DNA of 64,000 bases from Mucispirillum schaedleri (GCA_949287985.1 CASEIN010000072.1:1-64000), one strand, 5' to 3'. Shown: positions 17,321 through 26,127, counted from the stretch's first letter. Numbers and translations are program-made. Notes: generated by a model not told the origin, from the letters alone.

Positions 17321-17932
17321 TTATAAAGTAATAATATTTCCCATTGGTATCATGTTATTTTTTATGATTACATGGTTATTGTTCCATGGGGAATTGTTTG
17401 ATACATAAATACTTTTATTGTATAAGCCTATTGTATTTAATGATGATAGTAACTTTTCTTCATTAAGTAATACAGTGCTGTTATTTTGAATATTAGCATA
17501 TGCTTCACTTACATATAAAAATGCATCACGAACTTTCCATGCTTTCATATCAAGGCAGGTTATATCATAATCAAATGGGATTATTGAACCAAGTGATAAT
17601 AATAATTTTTGTAAGTAATTATTAGATATTACTTTACTTGATATGTTCGCATTTAATGTATGGCTGTATACATATACATTTTCAACCCTTGTATTAGTTA
17701 GTAATTTATTTACTTGGTTAATATTTTCACTTACTAAAAATACATTATATGGTTTTGTAGTATAATCTACCATATTTGATGATATAACATTTTCTGATGT
17801 TGTAACTGGTAATGGCAAATTTGTTTGTAATGCATTAATTCCTGCTAATGCTGATATGCCTAATGCGCTATATTTTAAAAAATTTCTTCTTGTGGTTTCT
17901 GTTGTTTCTAAATTATTAAATGTAATATCCAT
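17321..17932 (-). CDS. Tat-exported protein of unknown function
   Basis: 203 residues with a twin-arginine signal (TETTRRNFLKYSALGISALAGINA, residues 12-35). The mature part is rich in Asn, Ser and Ile with no cofactor motif and one cysteine. Small Tat substrates often carry or accompany a redox subunit, but nothing here shows a cofactor. It lies 20 bp downstream of the unknown 474-residue gene and is likely controlled with it by the poly-C promoter at 19477. A GGGAG box precedes the ATG. Function unknown. Confidence 0.65.
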   Translation of the reverse strand: MDITFNNLETTETTRRNFLKYSALGISALAGINALQTNLPLPVTTSENVISSNMVDYTTKPYNVFLVSENINQVNKLLTNTRVENVYVYSHTLNANISSKVISNNYLQKLLLSLGSIIPFDYDITCLDMKAWKVRDAFLYVSEAYANIQNNSTVLLNEEKLLSSLNTIGLYNKSIYVSNNSPWNNNHVIIKNNMIPMGNIITL

Positions 17933-17952
17933 ATTTTTTTACTCCCTAATAA

Positions 17953-19377
17953 TTATTTCATATCTCTTGGTGGAACTTTATTATAATCTATTTTTGTAGC
18001 AAGCACATCTTGTGGAAAAATATATGGTCGAGCCGAAGCAAACCCTGATGGATACTTACGATAAAGCAAGTGAGCTACATATGAAAACACATCAACAAAA
18101 TAGTATTCTGCAATTTCTACTCCATATTTTACAAAATAACTGTATTCATATAAAATAATCTGCCAAAGTTTATTGTAAAAATCCTGCACAGTTTGTTTAG
18201 TGCTGTCTTTATCCCTAGGGTCTTTCATTTTACCTTTTTTAATCCAAAAATAAACACCAGGATGGTTATTCGAGCCACCATACATACCACCATAAAAGTG
18301 GGTTCCAAAATCAAGCACTAAATCAGGTGGAAATTTTTCATCAAAATAAGGGTCTAAGCCATCTATTAACTTTCTATTTCCTGCATACTGGCGAAGCTGG
18401 TTTACTCTAGCAGGGTTATTATAAACACTTACACCATTTGAATAGCATGATATTAATTCATCTAACTTACCACCAAGCATTATTGCCATACGCATACAAG
18501 CTATATAAAATATCTCATAGTCTTCCTTGTTAATATCAAAGCTGGCACTTCTCATAGCTTTTTCAAAAGCATTTCTATCTTGATATAAATAACCTGCTGT
18601 TATATACATGTCAACTGCCATACTTGAACCTTCTGTAGTTTCTGCCAAATCAAATAAAGCTTGTTTTTGTCCCATTTTTATAGCTTCATTTAAATATTTT
18701 GCAGCTGTTGTTTCATTTAAACCAAGGCTTGCAGGTGTTAGAGAAGAATATAAAAGTTTATTTCTATCTACAGTAAACCTGTATATTGCATAATAACCAT
18801 AATAACCATCTGGAGAACCTGCTTTAATAAGCTTGTTATATAAATCTAAACTTTCTTTTATATCTTTTATACCTTGAGATTCTTCAACATTTTCAATTCT
18901 AGAAAACAGTAAATCTGCTAATTCTTTACTGGCTATTAGATTATTTTTATTAGAAGCATATCGCAGGTTATTTAATATATTATCCTGCGCAGCTTTATCC
19001 ATGTTTTTAAAGGACCTGTTTGATGAAGATATGGAATTCATGGCAGCATCATATTTACTTTTACTTGTGGCATCAGTTATATTTGGATATTTATATAATT
19101 TATCAATGGTTAAATGTGGCAGAATTACACCACCTTTAAAACCCATTTTATTAATTAAATATTTCTTTTTTTCCACATGGCTTAATTTTTCAAACTTTGC
19201 CTTTTCATCGGCAGTCCACTTCATACCATTTGGTGCTGATTTAAAACTTTTTAAATCATCTAAAATCAATACATAATTTAATAATTTTGCTGATTTACCA
19301 TATTTTTTTTCTTCTGATTTATCAAAAACTTCATTGATAAATTGTAACTGTTCAGGTGAAAATATAATTTGACTCAT
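17953..19377 (-). CDS. Unknown 474-residue helical protein under a poly-C promoter
   Basis: No signal peptide or membrane segment. The middle (about residues 150-320) consists of helical units with alanine/tyrosine spacing (YNKLIKAGSPDGYYGYYAIY, AAKYLNEAIKMGQKQALFDLA, AFEKAMRSASFDI) that recall Sel1/TPR repeats. The C-terminal third is different, with a DFGTHFYGGMYGG segment and many Tyr and Phe residues. A very strong GGAGGGAG ribosome site precedes the ATG. It is first in a two-gene unit with the Tat-exported protein. The promoter spacer contains nine C residues, so expression may switch on and off. I do not recognise the family. Confidence 0.7.
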   Translation of the reverse strand: MSQIIFSPEQLQFINEVFDKSEEKKYGKSAKLLNYVLILDDLKSFKSAPNGMKWTADEKAKFEKLSHVEKKKYLINKMGFKGGVILPHLTIDKLYKYPNITDATSKSKYDAAMNSISSSNRSFKNMDKAAQDNILNNLRYASNKNNLIASKELADLLFSRIENVEESQGIKDIKESLDLYNKLIKAGSPDGYYGYYAIYRFTVDRNKLLYSSLTPASLGLNETTAAKYLNEAIKMGQKQALFDLAETTEGSSMAVDMYITAGYLYQDRNAFEKAMRSASFDINKEDYEIFYIACMRMAIMLGGKLDELISCYSNGVSVYNNPARVNQLRQYAGNRKLIDGLDPYFDEKFPPDLVLDFGTHFYGGMYGGSNNHPGVYFWIKKGKMKDPRDKDSTKQTVQDFYNKLWQIILYEYSYFVKYGVEIAEYYFVDVFSYVAHLLYRKYPSGFASARPYIFPQDVLATKIDYNKVPPRDMK

Positions 19378-19476
19378 TTTTGAAAACTCCCTCCAATTTT
19401 TGTAGAAATATTATAACATACTGATAAATAAAAGTATATTATAATATTTTAAATTAGTCATATAATTTAGAAACTT

Positions 19477-19507
19477 AGTATAATCTTTTAGGGGGGGGGT
19501 ATGTCAA
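19477..19507 (-). promoter_or_regulatory. Candidate phase-variable promoter with C9 spacer
   Basis: On the minus strand a perfect -35 TTGACA (19507-19502) and a -10 TATACT (19482-19477) are separated by 19 bp that include nine consecutive C (G run at 19491-19499 on the plus strand). The predicted start site is about 93 bp before the ATG at 19377. A run of nine C is striking in such AT-rich DNA. Loss of one or two C by slippage would bring the spacer to 18 or the optimal 17 bp, as in the meningococcal porA promoter. This is a structural prediction. Confidence 0.75.
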
Positions 19508-19530
19508 GGGTAAATATTTAAAAATATGAT

Positions 19531-20295
19531 TTATTGTAATAATAAATCAATAATTTTTTTACTTTCTTCTTCATTTAGTTCAATTTTAGGCATAGTAGCA
19601 TTTTTTTTAATACTTCTTGGGTTTAAAAGCCATTTTTTTAAATTATCTTTATTCCAGCTTTTTCCATTTAAATAATCAGGATATGAGTTTTTTAAACTGC
19701 TTAAATTTGGGGCACTGTCATAATAACCTAATGCACCAATACTTGTTAATGCTTTATGGCAGCCACCGCATTTATTATTAAATAAATCTGATGAATTATC
19801 TTTGTTATTAAGACGCACCACCTGGGTAATAGATTTTACTTCTGTATTAATAGCATAATGGTAAATCCCTGTTATTAAATACCTGTAATCTTCCTTGCTG
19901 AACTTAAATTTTGGCATATTTATAACCGGCTCTTGAATAGATTTTATAATTTCATCAGTAGATAATCGTTTAACTGTAGAATTTAAGTCTGTGGCATAAT
20001 TTGCACCAGTATTTCCAATTTTATGGCACCTTGTGCAGTTTGCATCATTTATTAATTGTATGCCTTTTTGGGTTATTATGCTTTTTTCATTATTAAATTC
20101 TGCATAGTCGCCTTTAATTAGTTTGTAATGTGCAATATCTGGACGGGTTGTTTTATCATTTCCCCTGTGGCAAATTGTGCAGTTATTACCTTTTTCCATA
20201 CATATATTATCATTATGGCAGGAAATACATTTGTTTTCCCCATAAGAATAAGTATATGAAAATATAATAAGTAAAATTAAAAACCTAATAACCAA
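19531..20295 (-). CDS. Periplasmic tetraheme c-type cytochrome of the bc-type operon
   Basis: 254 residues, starting with TTG after an AGGAAAG box and overlapping the subunit IV-like gene by 19 bp. It has a signal peptide (to about residue 18) and four CxxCH sites (CISCH, CTICH, CTRCH, CGGCH), the last in a mono-haem cytochrome c-like domain that ends with a TMPKIEL methionine region. It likely carries electrons between the cytochrome b/Rieske unit and a periplasmic partner, perhaps the molybdoenzyme of the same operon. Last gene of the seven-gene operon. Confidence 0.88.
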   Translation of the reverse strand: MVIRFLILLIIFSYTYSYGENKCISCHNDNICMEKGNNCTICHRGNDKTTRPDIAHYKLIKGDYAEFNNEKSIITQKGIQLINDANCTRCHKIGNTGANYATDLNSTVKRLSTDEIIKSIQEPVINMPKFKFSKEDYRYLITGIYHYAINTEVKSITQVVRLNNKDNSSDLFNNKCGGCHKALTSIGALGYYDSAPNLSSLKNSYPDYLNGKSWNKDNLKKWLLNPRSIKKNATMPKIELNEEESKKIIDLLLQ

Positions 20296-20696
20296 TATTC
20301 TTTCCTAAAAAAATATGCTATAATAGTTAGCATTATAATAAATAGTAAAATTATAGTCGTTAAAATATGTATCACTTTATAACTTTTATGAAACCACACT
20401 GCATTTTCTGGCACTTTTTTTATAAAAAAAGGCATAACCATATATATTATAAAAATTAAAATTATAAAATAAATATAATAGCTGCCGTAAGAAGCTAGTT
20501 CTTGAGTCCATAATAAAAACCAGGCAGATTTAGATGGGTTAGGGGCGTTATATGGTTCTGCATTTTCCTCCAGTGGTGCATCAAAAAAATATGCTCCAAC
20601 AAGCATAAAAATAATCATAATAATAGATGATATTTTTATTATTTTAAAAAAGTAGGGGTCTGATTTTATGTATTTATCTTTATTATTTTCTATCAT
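20277..20696 (-). CDS. Cytochrome b6f subunit IV-like membrane protein
   Basis: 139 residues with three hydrophobic helices. The NAPNPSKSAWFLLWTQELASY segment between helices 1 and 2 matches the PNPxKxxWxxLxxQE loop of subunit IV and QcrC proteins, which forms the quinol-oxidation pocket. The PEWY tetrapeptide of mitochondrial and plant complexes is replaced, with a serine-alanine-tryptophan at the equivalent place. It overlaps the cytochrome b gene by four bases and pairs with it to form the split cytochrome b typical of b6f-like complexes. Confidence 0.82.
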   Translation of the reverse strand: MIENNKDKYIKSDPYFFKIIKISSIIMIIFMLVGAYFFDAPLEENAEPYNAPNPSKSAWFLLWTQELASYGSYYIYFIILIFIIYMVMPFFIKKVPENAVWFHKSYKVIHILTTIILLFIIMLTIIAYFFRKEYWLLGF

Positions 20697-21310
20697 AAGT
20701 AAGGTAAAACCCCCTTATCACGCCGAACTCTAAAAAAATGTATAAAAGAAAGTATAATAATACTAATAGGCATAATTATTATATGCAGAATGTAAAACCT
20801 AATTAAAGTAAGCCTGCCGCCTATACCATCAGGGATTAACATATTATATATATAGTCACCAAATGGAAGTATTTTAATTAGTTCTGCCCCAGTTTGTGTT
20901 GCCCAAAAAGCAAGCTGGTCCATTGGTAATAGATAGCCAGTATAGCCTGTAAAAATACTAAAAAATAATAGAAATAGCCCTATAACCCAGTTGTATTTTC
21001 TGCTTAAAAAAGCACCTGTATATATAACTCTTAAAATATGTAAAAAAATTAAAACTAAAAATGTATTACTTGCAAACCTGTGCAGGTTTCTTATATATTT
21101 TCCACCTGATACATTTTCTTCTATAAATATTATTGAATTATAAGCATTATTTGGCTCTGGAGTATAATATAAAGCAAGTAATATTCCAGAAACTATCAGT
21201 ATTAAAAAGGCAGTAAAAGATAGACCACCAAGGCATAAAGTGTATGATATTTTTAAATTTTTCTTAATTGTAACTTTTGGAAATAAATGTTTTATAAATT
21301 CTTTAAACAT
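20693..21310 (-). CDS. Cytochrome b6-like subunit with four haem-b histidines
   Basis: 205 residues with four membrane helices. Two histidine pairs are in place for haems bL and bH: H77/H91 in helix B (13 residues between) and H176/H191 in helix D (14 between, the b6f-type spacing). Cys26 in a CLGG motif aligns with Cys35 of plant cytochrome b6, the residue that covalently holds the extra haem ci. It is the quinol-oxidising core of a Rieske/cytochrome b complex with the flanking Rieske and subunit IV genes. Two bases separate it from the Rieske stop codon. Confidence 0.9.
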   Translation of the reverse strand: MFKEFIKHLFPKVTIKKNLKISYTLCLGGLSFTAFLILIVSGILLALYYTPEPNNAYNSIIFIEENVSGGKYIRNLHRFASNTFLVLIFLHILRVIYTGAFLSRKYNWVIGLFLLFFSIFTGYTGYLLPMDQLAFWATQTGAELIKILPFGDYIYNMLIPDGIGGRLTLIRFYILHIIIMPISIIILSFIHFFRVRRDKGVLPYL

Positions 21311-21312
21311 AA

Positions 21313-21720
21313 CTATAAATTTATTATAATATTATTATTTTCTATGGTATATTTTATATGCTTTAAGGGTTTTAAAGCAGGGCCTTTTATAACACTGCCA
21401 TTTAATTCAAACATACTGCCATGACATGGGCAAATAAATTTATCATTTTCCACATTTAATATGCAGCCTAAATGAGTGCAGGCAATACTTAAAACTGTTA
21501 TACCATTTTCCCTGTTTAATATGCCTATCTGCTTATCTTTTATTAAATAAACACTATCATAAGGTATTGATTTAACAGGTATAGTTATAACCTTATCTTT
21601 TTTTACTTTTGGTGTCAAGTAATTGTATAGCAGGGCAAAAGGCGCAACCCATAAGAGTTTTAAAAGGTTACGCCTTTTGATATTTTTTTTAAGAAATTCC
21701 ATTTCTTTACTTGTAATCAA
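21313..21720 (-). CDS. Rieske iron-sulfur protein of the bc-type complex
   Basis: 135 residues with the [2Fe-2S] boxes CTHLGC (from residue 81) and CPCHGS (from residue 97), giving Cys/His ligands and the stabilising disulfide pair. An N-terminal anchor with KRRNLLKLLWVAPFALL near residues 16-32 looks like a Tat-type uncleaved membrane anchor. The start is uncertain: TTG at 21720 or ATG six codons later. It follows the cytochrome b membrane subunit of the molybdoenzyme by three bases, so the bc genes are read from the molybdoenzyme promoter. Confidence 0.92.
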   Translation of the reverse strand: MITSKEMEFLKKNIKRRNLLKLLWVAPFALLYNYLTPKVKKDKVITIPVKSIPYDSVYLIKDKQIGILNRENGITVLSIACTHLGCILNVENDKFICPCHGSMFELNGSVIKGPALKPLKHIKYTIENNNIIINL

Positions 21721-21723
21721 ATA

Positions 21724-22413
21724 TTATTTAACAAACATTCCAGGGTGTTTTTTCTTAGCATGTTCTAAATCATCTTTACCATCTCTAAACATAGCGTTAT
21801 ATCCTGCTTTATTAACTGGGTGAACAGCTAAGTATATATGTATGATTAAAAATATCACAAACACTGTAAAGCCGATATCATGAAGTAGACGCATAATACT
21901 TACAGTTGTAGAATCAAGTGATACCCTAAACCATAAAAATAAACCACTGACAATCATTATTACGCTAAATACAATTACAGCAAGCCCTGCAGCAATCTGC
22001 CCTAAATTATATTTACCTGCTCTTTTTGGATATGAAAAATCAATATACATTTTTTTCATATCTGCAAGTTCTTCTGTTACATAAGTTTTCCATGACTCAT
22101 CTTTTCTTTTCTTAAAAGCTAAATGCCATTTTTTAAAAAGCATAGAAAAAGCAAATGGAATGCTTAATGTTATCCATAACATAGCTGTTATTCTATGAAG
22201 TGCTCTACATATTTCTATACCAACATATGTTGGTTCTGCTGTTGAATAAAATACAGATATAGGCACACCAATAAGGTAGGCTATCCATGAAAATGAGTGG
22301 GAAAGTATTGGAAGCCCAGTAAATATAAATATCATCATAAAATGGATAACATGTTTATGATACCACATTTGCATATTTGAAAATAGTGTAATTTTTTCAT
22401 TTGAGCTACTCAT
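21724..22413 (-). CDS. Dihaem cytochrome b membrane subunit of the molybdoenzyme
   Basis: The start was set at 22413, after an AAGGAG box, rather than 22434; it overlaps the ferredoxin-like gene by eight bases. The 229-residue protein has four helices with histidines near both ends, and a KYNLGQIAAG block as in formate dehydrogenase gamma (FdnI) and PhsC-type anchors. It should pass electrons between menaquinol and the Fe-S subunit. It is the third subunit (C) of the molybdoenzyme. Confidence 0.87.
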   Translation of the reverse strand: MSSSNEKITLFSNMQMWYHKHVIHFMMIFIFTGLPILSHSFSWIAYLIGVPISVFYSTAEPTYVGIEICRALHRITAMLWITLSIPFAFSMLFKKWHLAFKKRKDESWKTYVTEELADMKKMYIDFSYPKRAGKYNLGQIAAGLAVIVFSVIMIVSGLFLWFRVSLDSTTVSIMRLLHDIGFTVFVIFLIIHIYLAVHPVNKAGYNAMFRDGKDDLEHAKKKHPGMFVK

Positions 22414-23221
22414 TTTCATTCTCCTTATGTTCATCTTTGCCTGATAATTTCACAGCAGAATAAACAGCATGCCCTGCTACAGCTGCAGCTGTTCCAATAA
22501 TTGCTGCAGTTCCTATTACTTTTGTAATTTCTCTGCCACCAGCTACCCCACTTGTTGGGTCAGCAGGCAGTAAATAGTCATCTCTATTCTCAAGTGGAGC
22601 AATAGTCATATATGAAAGAGTGCCAACAGTATCATTTACTTTATCAGCCCCATATACAAAGTATTCTTTATTAAATACTTTTGAATAATGTTCTGCACGT
22701 TTTCTAGCTTCTGCAATAACTTCTTCCTGCTTGCCAGAAAAAATAGCAACAGAAGGGCAGGCAGCAGCACAAGCAGTTGGCATTCCTGATGTGAGCCTGT
22801 CATGGCACATGGTGCATTTATATGTTTTACCAGTATCTTTAGAATATCTTGGCACATCATATGGGCATACATCTTTACAGGCTTGACAGCCTACACATCT
22901 TTCCTGATTAATAACAACAGCCCCAGTATCTTTTTTAGAAATAGCAAGAGCAGGGCATATTTCCATACATTTTGGATTATCACAATGCTGGCAGTGTTTA
23001 AATGCTGCAATTTGTAACACATTAGGAAATTTACCTTTTTCAGAACATTCTACAGTTAAGTAATTTAAGTGAGCCTGTTCCTCCACCATAGATTTTTCAA
23101 CAGTGTAATTATAATCCCTTTGTAATCTCATTCTATTTTCAGTAGAGCAGCTTATTACACAGGCAAAGCATTTTATACATGACTGAGTATCATAGCAAAC
23201 TGCCATTTTTTCGTAACTCAT
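22406..23221 (-). CDS. Four-cluster ferredoxin-type electron-transfer subunit
   Basis: 271 residues with four [4Fe-4S] cysteine sets: CIKCFACVISC, CQHCDNPKCMEIC, CVGCQACKDVC and the split CTMC...CAAAC. This is the NrfC/PhsB/PsrB pattern. A hydrophobic Ala/Ile-rich helix near residues 233-255 may anchor it in the membrane, followed by a charged tail. It links the catalytic subunit to the cytochrome b. The start has a GGAGGG box and overlaps the catalytic gene stop by four bases. Confidence 0.92.
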   Translation of the reverse strand: MSYEKMAVCYDTQSCIKCFACVISCSTENRMRLQRDYNYTVEKSMVEEQAHLNYLTVECSEKGKFPNVLQIAAFKHCQHCDNPKCMEICPALAISKKDTGAVVINQERCVGCQACKDVCPYDVPRYSKDTGKTYKCTMCHDRLTSGMPTACAAACPSVAIFSGKQEEVIAEARKRAEHYSKVFNKEYFVYGADKVNDTVGTLSYMTIAPLENRDDYLLPADPTSGVAGGREITKVIGTAAIIGTAAAVAGHAVYSAVKLSGKDEHKENENE

Positions 23222-25767
23222 TTTGCCCTCCTTATTTTAACAATAAAATCTTGTGATGGAGCAGAAGCTTCCACAGGCATAAAAGTTAAGTTACCTATAT
23301 GGTTTGGGTTTAATCCAATAGGGGAAGCAACACTTAATTTATCAGCAAGTTTTCTGTATAAACCGTTACCAACACCATAGTAAGTGAAAAGAGTATGTGG
23401 CTCAACAGTTTCTGATAACTGAACTTCTGCTTTTACTATTAATGATGGTTCTTCAATATTAAATACTTCTACTAAATCACCACTTTTTAAGCCTAAAGCA
23501 TTACCCCTTTCCGTATTTATAAATACAGCAGAATAGTTTAATTTAGAGCCAACATTTTTTAACAGTATATTATTTCTTGTTTGTGCACCTGTAAATGAAC
23601 TAAGTGGCGAAAAGCCTGTTATAGGTATAAACTCATCACTATCAAGCTGTTCTTTTAATGTTTGATAATAAGTAGGCGGGCAGGTAAATAATGGGTTATA
23701 GTATTGTGCATCTTTATCCCTGCCTTCACTTTTAAGCCTTTCATTCCATTTTGCCATAAATAATGAATAAACTTCTAGTTTGCCAGAAGGTGTTGGTTTA
23801 TTCATTGGCTTAACAGGTGCAGGCACACCACACCATACGCCATCTTCTATTAATTTTCTTCTTGAGAATATGGCTGCATCTTCATCATCAAGGTAAAGAT
23901 TATCAAGCTGATAGTCTACAATATACTTAATACCACCAGCTTCAAAATCACCAAAATATGATGCATATTCATCTTCATCAAATATTCTCTTAGCAATAGC
24001 AAGCATAATCCAGTAACCGTTTCTAGTTTCAAACATAGGCTCTACCACCTGGTCATGAACAGTGATAACTGGAAATGTTGCTTTATATTGACCAAATAAA
24101 GGCTCAGACCTTTCTAAAAATGTAGTATCAGGCAGTATAACATCAGCATAAAGAAGTGATTCATTCCAAAATGGAGAAATAGCTGCCACCATTTCCATTT
24201 TTTCCAGTGCTTTTGCCATTTTATGACCACCAACACTGCCACCTATAGGGTTTTGACCATTTAAGAAAGCCATACGTAATTTATACGGTTCTTCTCTTTC
24301 TACAGCTAAAGGAAATGTTCGTCTCATATTATATGGGTCTGCAAGTTCAAAGCCTTCCACATTTTCTTTAAACCACATATTTACTGAGATTTCATTGCTG
24401 TCTGAATAGTCAAAAGGGGATTCAAGATATGCATACCTGCCATATATTAAACCACCTTTTCTACCATATACGCCTAAAAGTCCGTTAATAACAGATATAA
24501 GCTGCTTTTCATGAAGTGAGTTAAAATACCTTGTAGCACGGTAACCTCTTTCAAGAAAACATGCAGGTCTTGTATCGTTTAAATCTTTTGCTAATTTTTT
24601 AATTTGTTCTATTGATATACCACTTTTTTCTGCTGCTTTTTCAATTGTAAACTCTTTGCATGAATCCATAAGCATTTGAAGGGCTGTTTTAGCTTTCACG
24701 CCATTAACATCATATTCACCATAAAGGGAAGGGCTTTCAGCTTCTGATTTCATCATAACAGAATTTGAAGCAGTATCAAATACCTGATAATCTGGCTCAA
24801 CAGCAACACCGTCTTCTGCATCATCTTCACTAATACCTTCTTGAAGATATACAGGCTGCAATGTTTCTGTATTTATAAGCATATCAGCATTTGTATACTC
24901 TTTTAAAAATTCTTCATCATAATATTTATTATTAAAAAGCTCTCCAGCAAGACCAATTAAAAATGCTACATCACCACCGGGAATAACAGGCAGCCATTCA
25001 GTATCAGTTTCGCCTACACCTAATGACTTTTTAGGGTCCACAAGAACTGTTTTCATACCATTTTTTCTACCCCTGCCAAACATTCCTCCCCAAGGGAAAG
25101 CAACTAAACCACCAACAGGGTTTCTGCCTATTAACACAGCAAGTTTTGCATTTTCATAATCACCCATAACAGATGAATTACCTTGTCTTGGCTCATCACC
25201 ACCACCACCAAACACACTGCCTAAACCTAACTGGTTAGTAGAACCAAAGCAGGTATCACCATATGAAAATAAGTTATCTGTTCCATATAGATTAAATATA
25301 GTATCATCAAGTAAAGATGCACTGTTAAATCTAGGGAAATAAGCTACAGAATGAGGCTCTCCCTCATCTCTTAACTGCAGCATTTTATTACCAACTAAAT
25401 CAAGTGCTTCATTCCAAGATGCACTTCTAAATTCGCCACTTCCACGTTTGCCTGTTCTTATAAGGGGAGTTTTAATCCGTTGTGGGTCATATAAAGCAGC
25501 AGCAGCTGCTCTACCTCTGCCACATATTGATGGGTATGGTGTATTTGGGTTTGCGTCAATTCTAACAAGCCTGCCATCTCTAGTATAAGCCACCATTGGA
25601 CAATTTTGAGCACACATACGGCATGTAAGAAAAGTTCTATTTTCCACACCAAAATCTGCCGATGTTATTTCTCTTGCTTCAGCTTTTAACGGACTGCCCG
25701 AATAAATGGCAGCACCAGCAAGACCAGCTACTGAAGTTTTCATAAAATTTCTTCTAGTAAGCTTCAT
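23218..25767 (-). CDS. Tat-exported molybdopterin oxidoreductase, PsrA/PhsA-like
   Basis: The start at 25767 follows an AGGAGGG box and gives a perfect Tat signal (MKLTRRNFMKTSVAGLAGAA). The 849-residue enzyme has an N-terminal [4Fe-4S] site C49-x2-C52-x3-C56-x25-C82 and a molybdenum-ligand candidate Cys173 in YGDTCFGS, as in polysulfide/thiosulfate reductases. Late blocks fit MGD binding (PFWNESLLYADVILPDTTFLE). It heads a seven-gene operon with its Fe-S and cytochrome b subunits and a Rieske/cytochrome b complex. With a rhodanese gene divergent from it, sulfur compounds are likely substrates, but arsenic, selenium or tetrathionate cannot be excluded. Confidence 0.9.
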   Translation of the reverse strand: MKLTRRNFMKTSVAGLAGAAIYSGSPLKAEAREITSADFGVENRTFLTCRMCAQNCPMVAYTRDGRLVRIDANPNTPYPSICGRGRAAAAALYDPQRIKTPLIRTGKRGSGEFRSASWNEALDLVGNKMLQLRDEGEPHSVAYFPRFNSASLLDDTIFNLYGTDNLFSYGDTCFGSTNQLGLGSVFGGGGDEPRQGNSSVMGDYENAKLAVLIGRNPVGGLVAFPWGGMFGRGRKNGMKTVLVDPKKSLGVGETDTEWLPVIPGGDVAFLIGLAGELFNNKYYDEEFLKEYTNADMLINTETLQPVYLQEGISEDDAEDGVAVEPDYQVFDTASNSVMMKSEAESPSLYGEYDVNGVKAKTALQMLMDSCKEFTIEKAAEKSGISIEQIKKLAKDLNDTRPACFLERGYRATRYFNSLHEKQLISVINGLLGVYGRKGGLIYGRYAYLESPFDYSDSNEISVNMWFKENVEGFELADPYNMRRTFPLAVEREEPYKLRMAFLNGQNPIGGSVGGHKMAKALEKMEMVAAISPFWNESLLYADVILPDTTFLERSEPLFGQYKATFPVITVHDQVVEPMFETRNGYWIMLAIAKRIFDEDEYASYFGDFEAGGIKYIVDYQLDNLYLDDEDAAIFSRRKLIEDGVWCGVPAPVKPMNKPTPSGKLEVYSLFMAKWNERLKSEGRDKDAQYYNPLFTCPPTYYQTLKEQLDSDEFIPITGFSPLSSFTGAQTRNNILLKNVGSKLNYSAVFINTERGNALGLKSGDLVEVFNIEEPSLIVKAEVQLSETVEPHTLFTYYGVGNGLYRKLADKLSVASPIGLNPNHIGNLTFMPVEASAPSQDFIVKIRRAK

Positions 25768-25806
25768 CTTAGCCCTCCTAAAATTTTGCTTCATTCATAC
25801 ATGGGT

Positions 25807-25820
25807 GTTTGTATGTTTAT
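25807..25820 (+). repeat. First copy of a 14-bp repeat in the divergent promoter region
   Basis: GTTTGTATGTTTAT here, 40 bp upstream of the molybdoenzyme start, is repeated exactly at 26092-26105, 36 bp upstream of the rhodanese gene. It overlaps a CATACA/TGTATG inverted repeat (25796-25801 with 25810-25815). A shared regulator is possible. Confidence 0.5.
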
Positions 25821-26091
25821 ATAATATATTTACATTATAATATATTTTTTTGCAAGCAAAAAAATTAATAGTGTTTTATTTTTATTGTATTTAAATAAAT
25901 TAATATATATTTTTATGCTAAAAAATATTATTCTCATAGTAAAAAGGTAGTAATAATATTATTAAAAATTCAAGTAAAATTAGTTTTAAAACCATTTTAT
26001 TGTTTTATAAAACATTATTTTAAAATATTAAATAAAAACAAAATTAAAGCTTGCATTTTTAAAAAATAGTAGTAATATTATTAATATGGTG

Positions 26092-26127
26092 GTTTGTATG
26101 TTTATTAATAATGGTATTATAAACATA
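26092..26127 (+). promoter_or_regulatory. Second repeat copy with inverted repeat upstream of rhodanese gene
   Basis: The second GTTTGTATGTTTAT copy (26092-26105) forms the left arm of an inverted repeat, TATGTTTAT at 26097-26105 with ATAAACATA at 26119-26127. This lies 14-44 bp before the ATG at 26141 and could be an operator shared with the divergent operon. The rest of the 373-bp gap is AT-rich with no gene. Confidence 0.45.
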
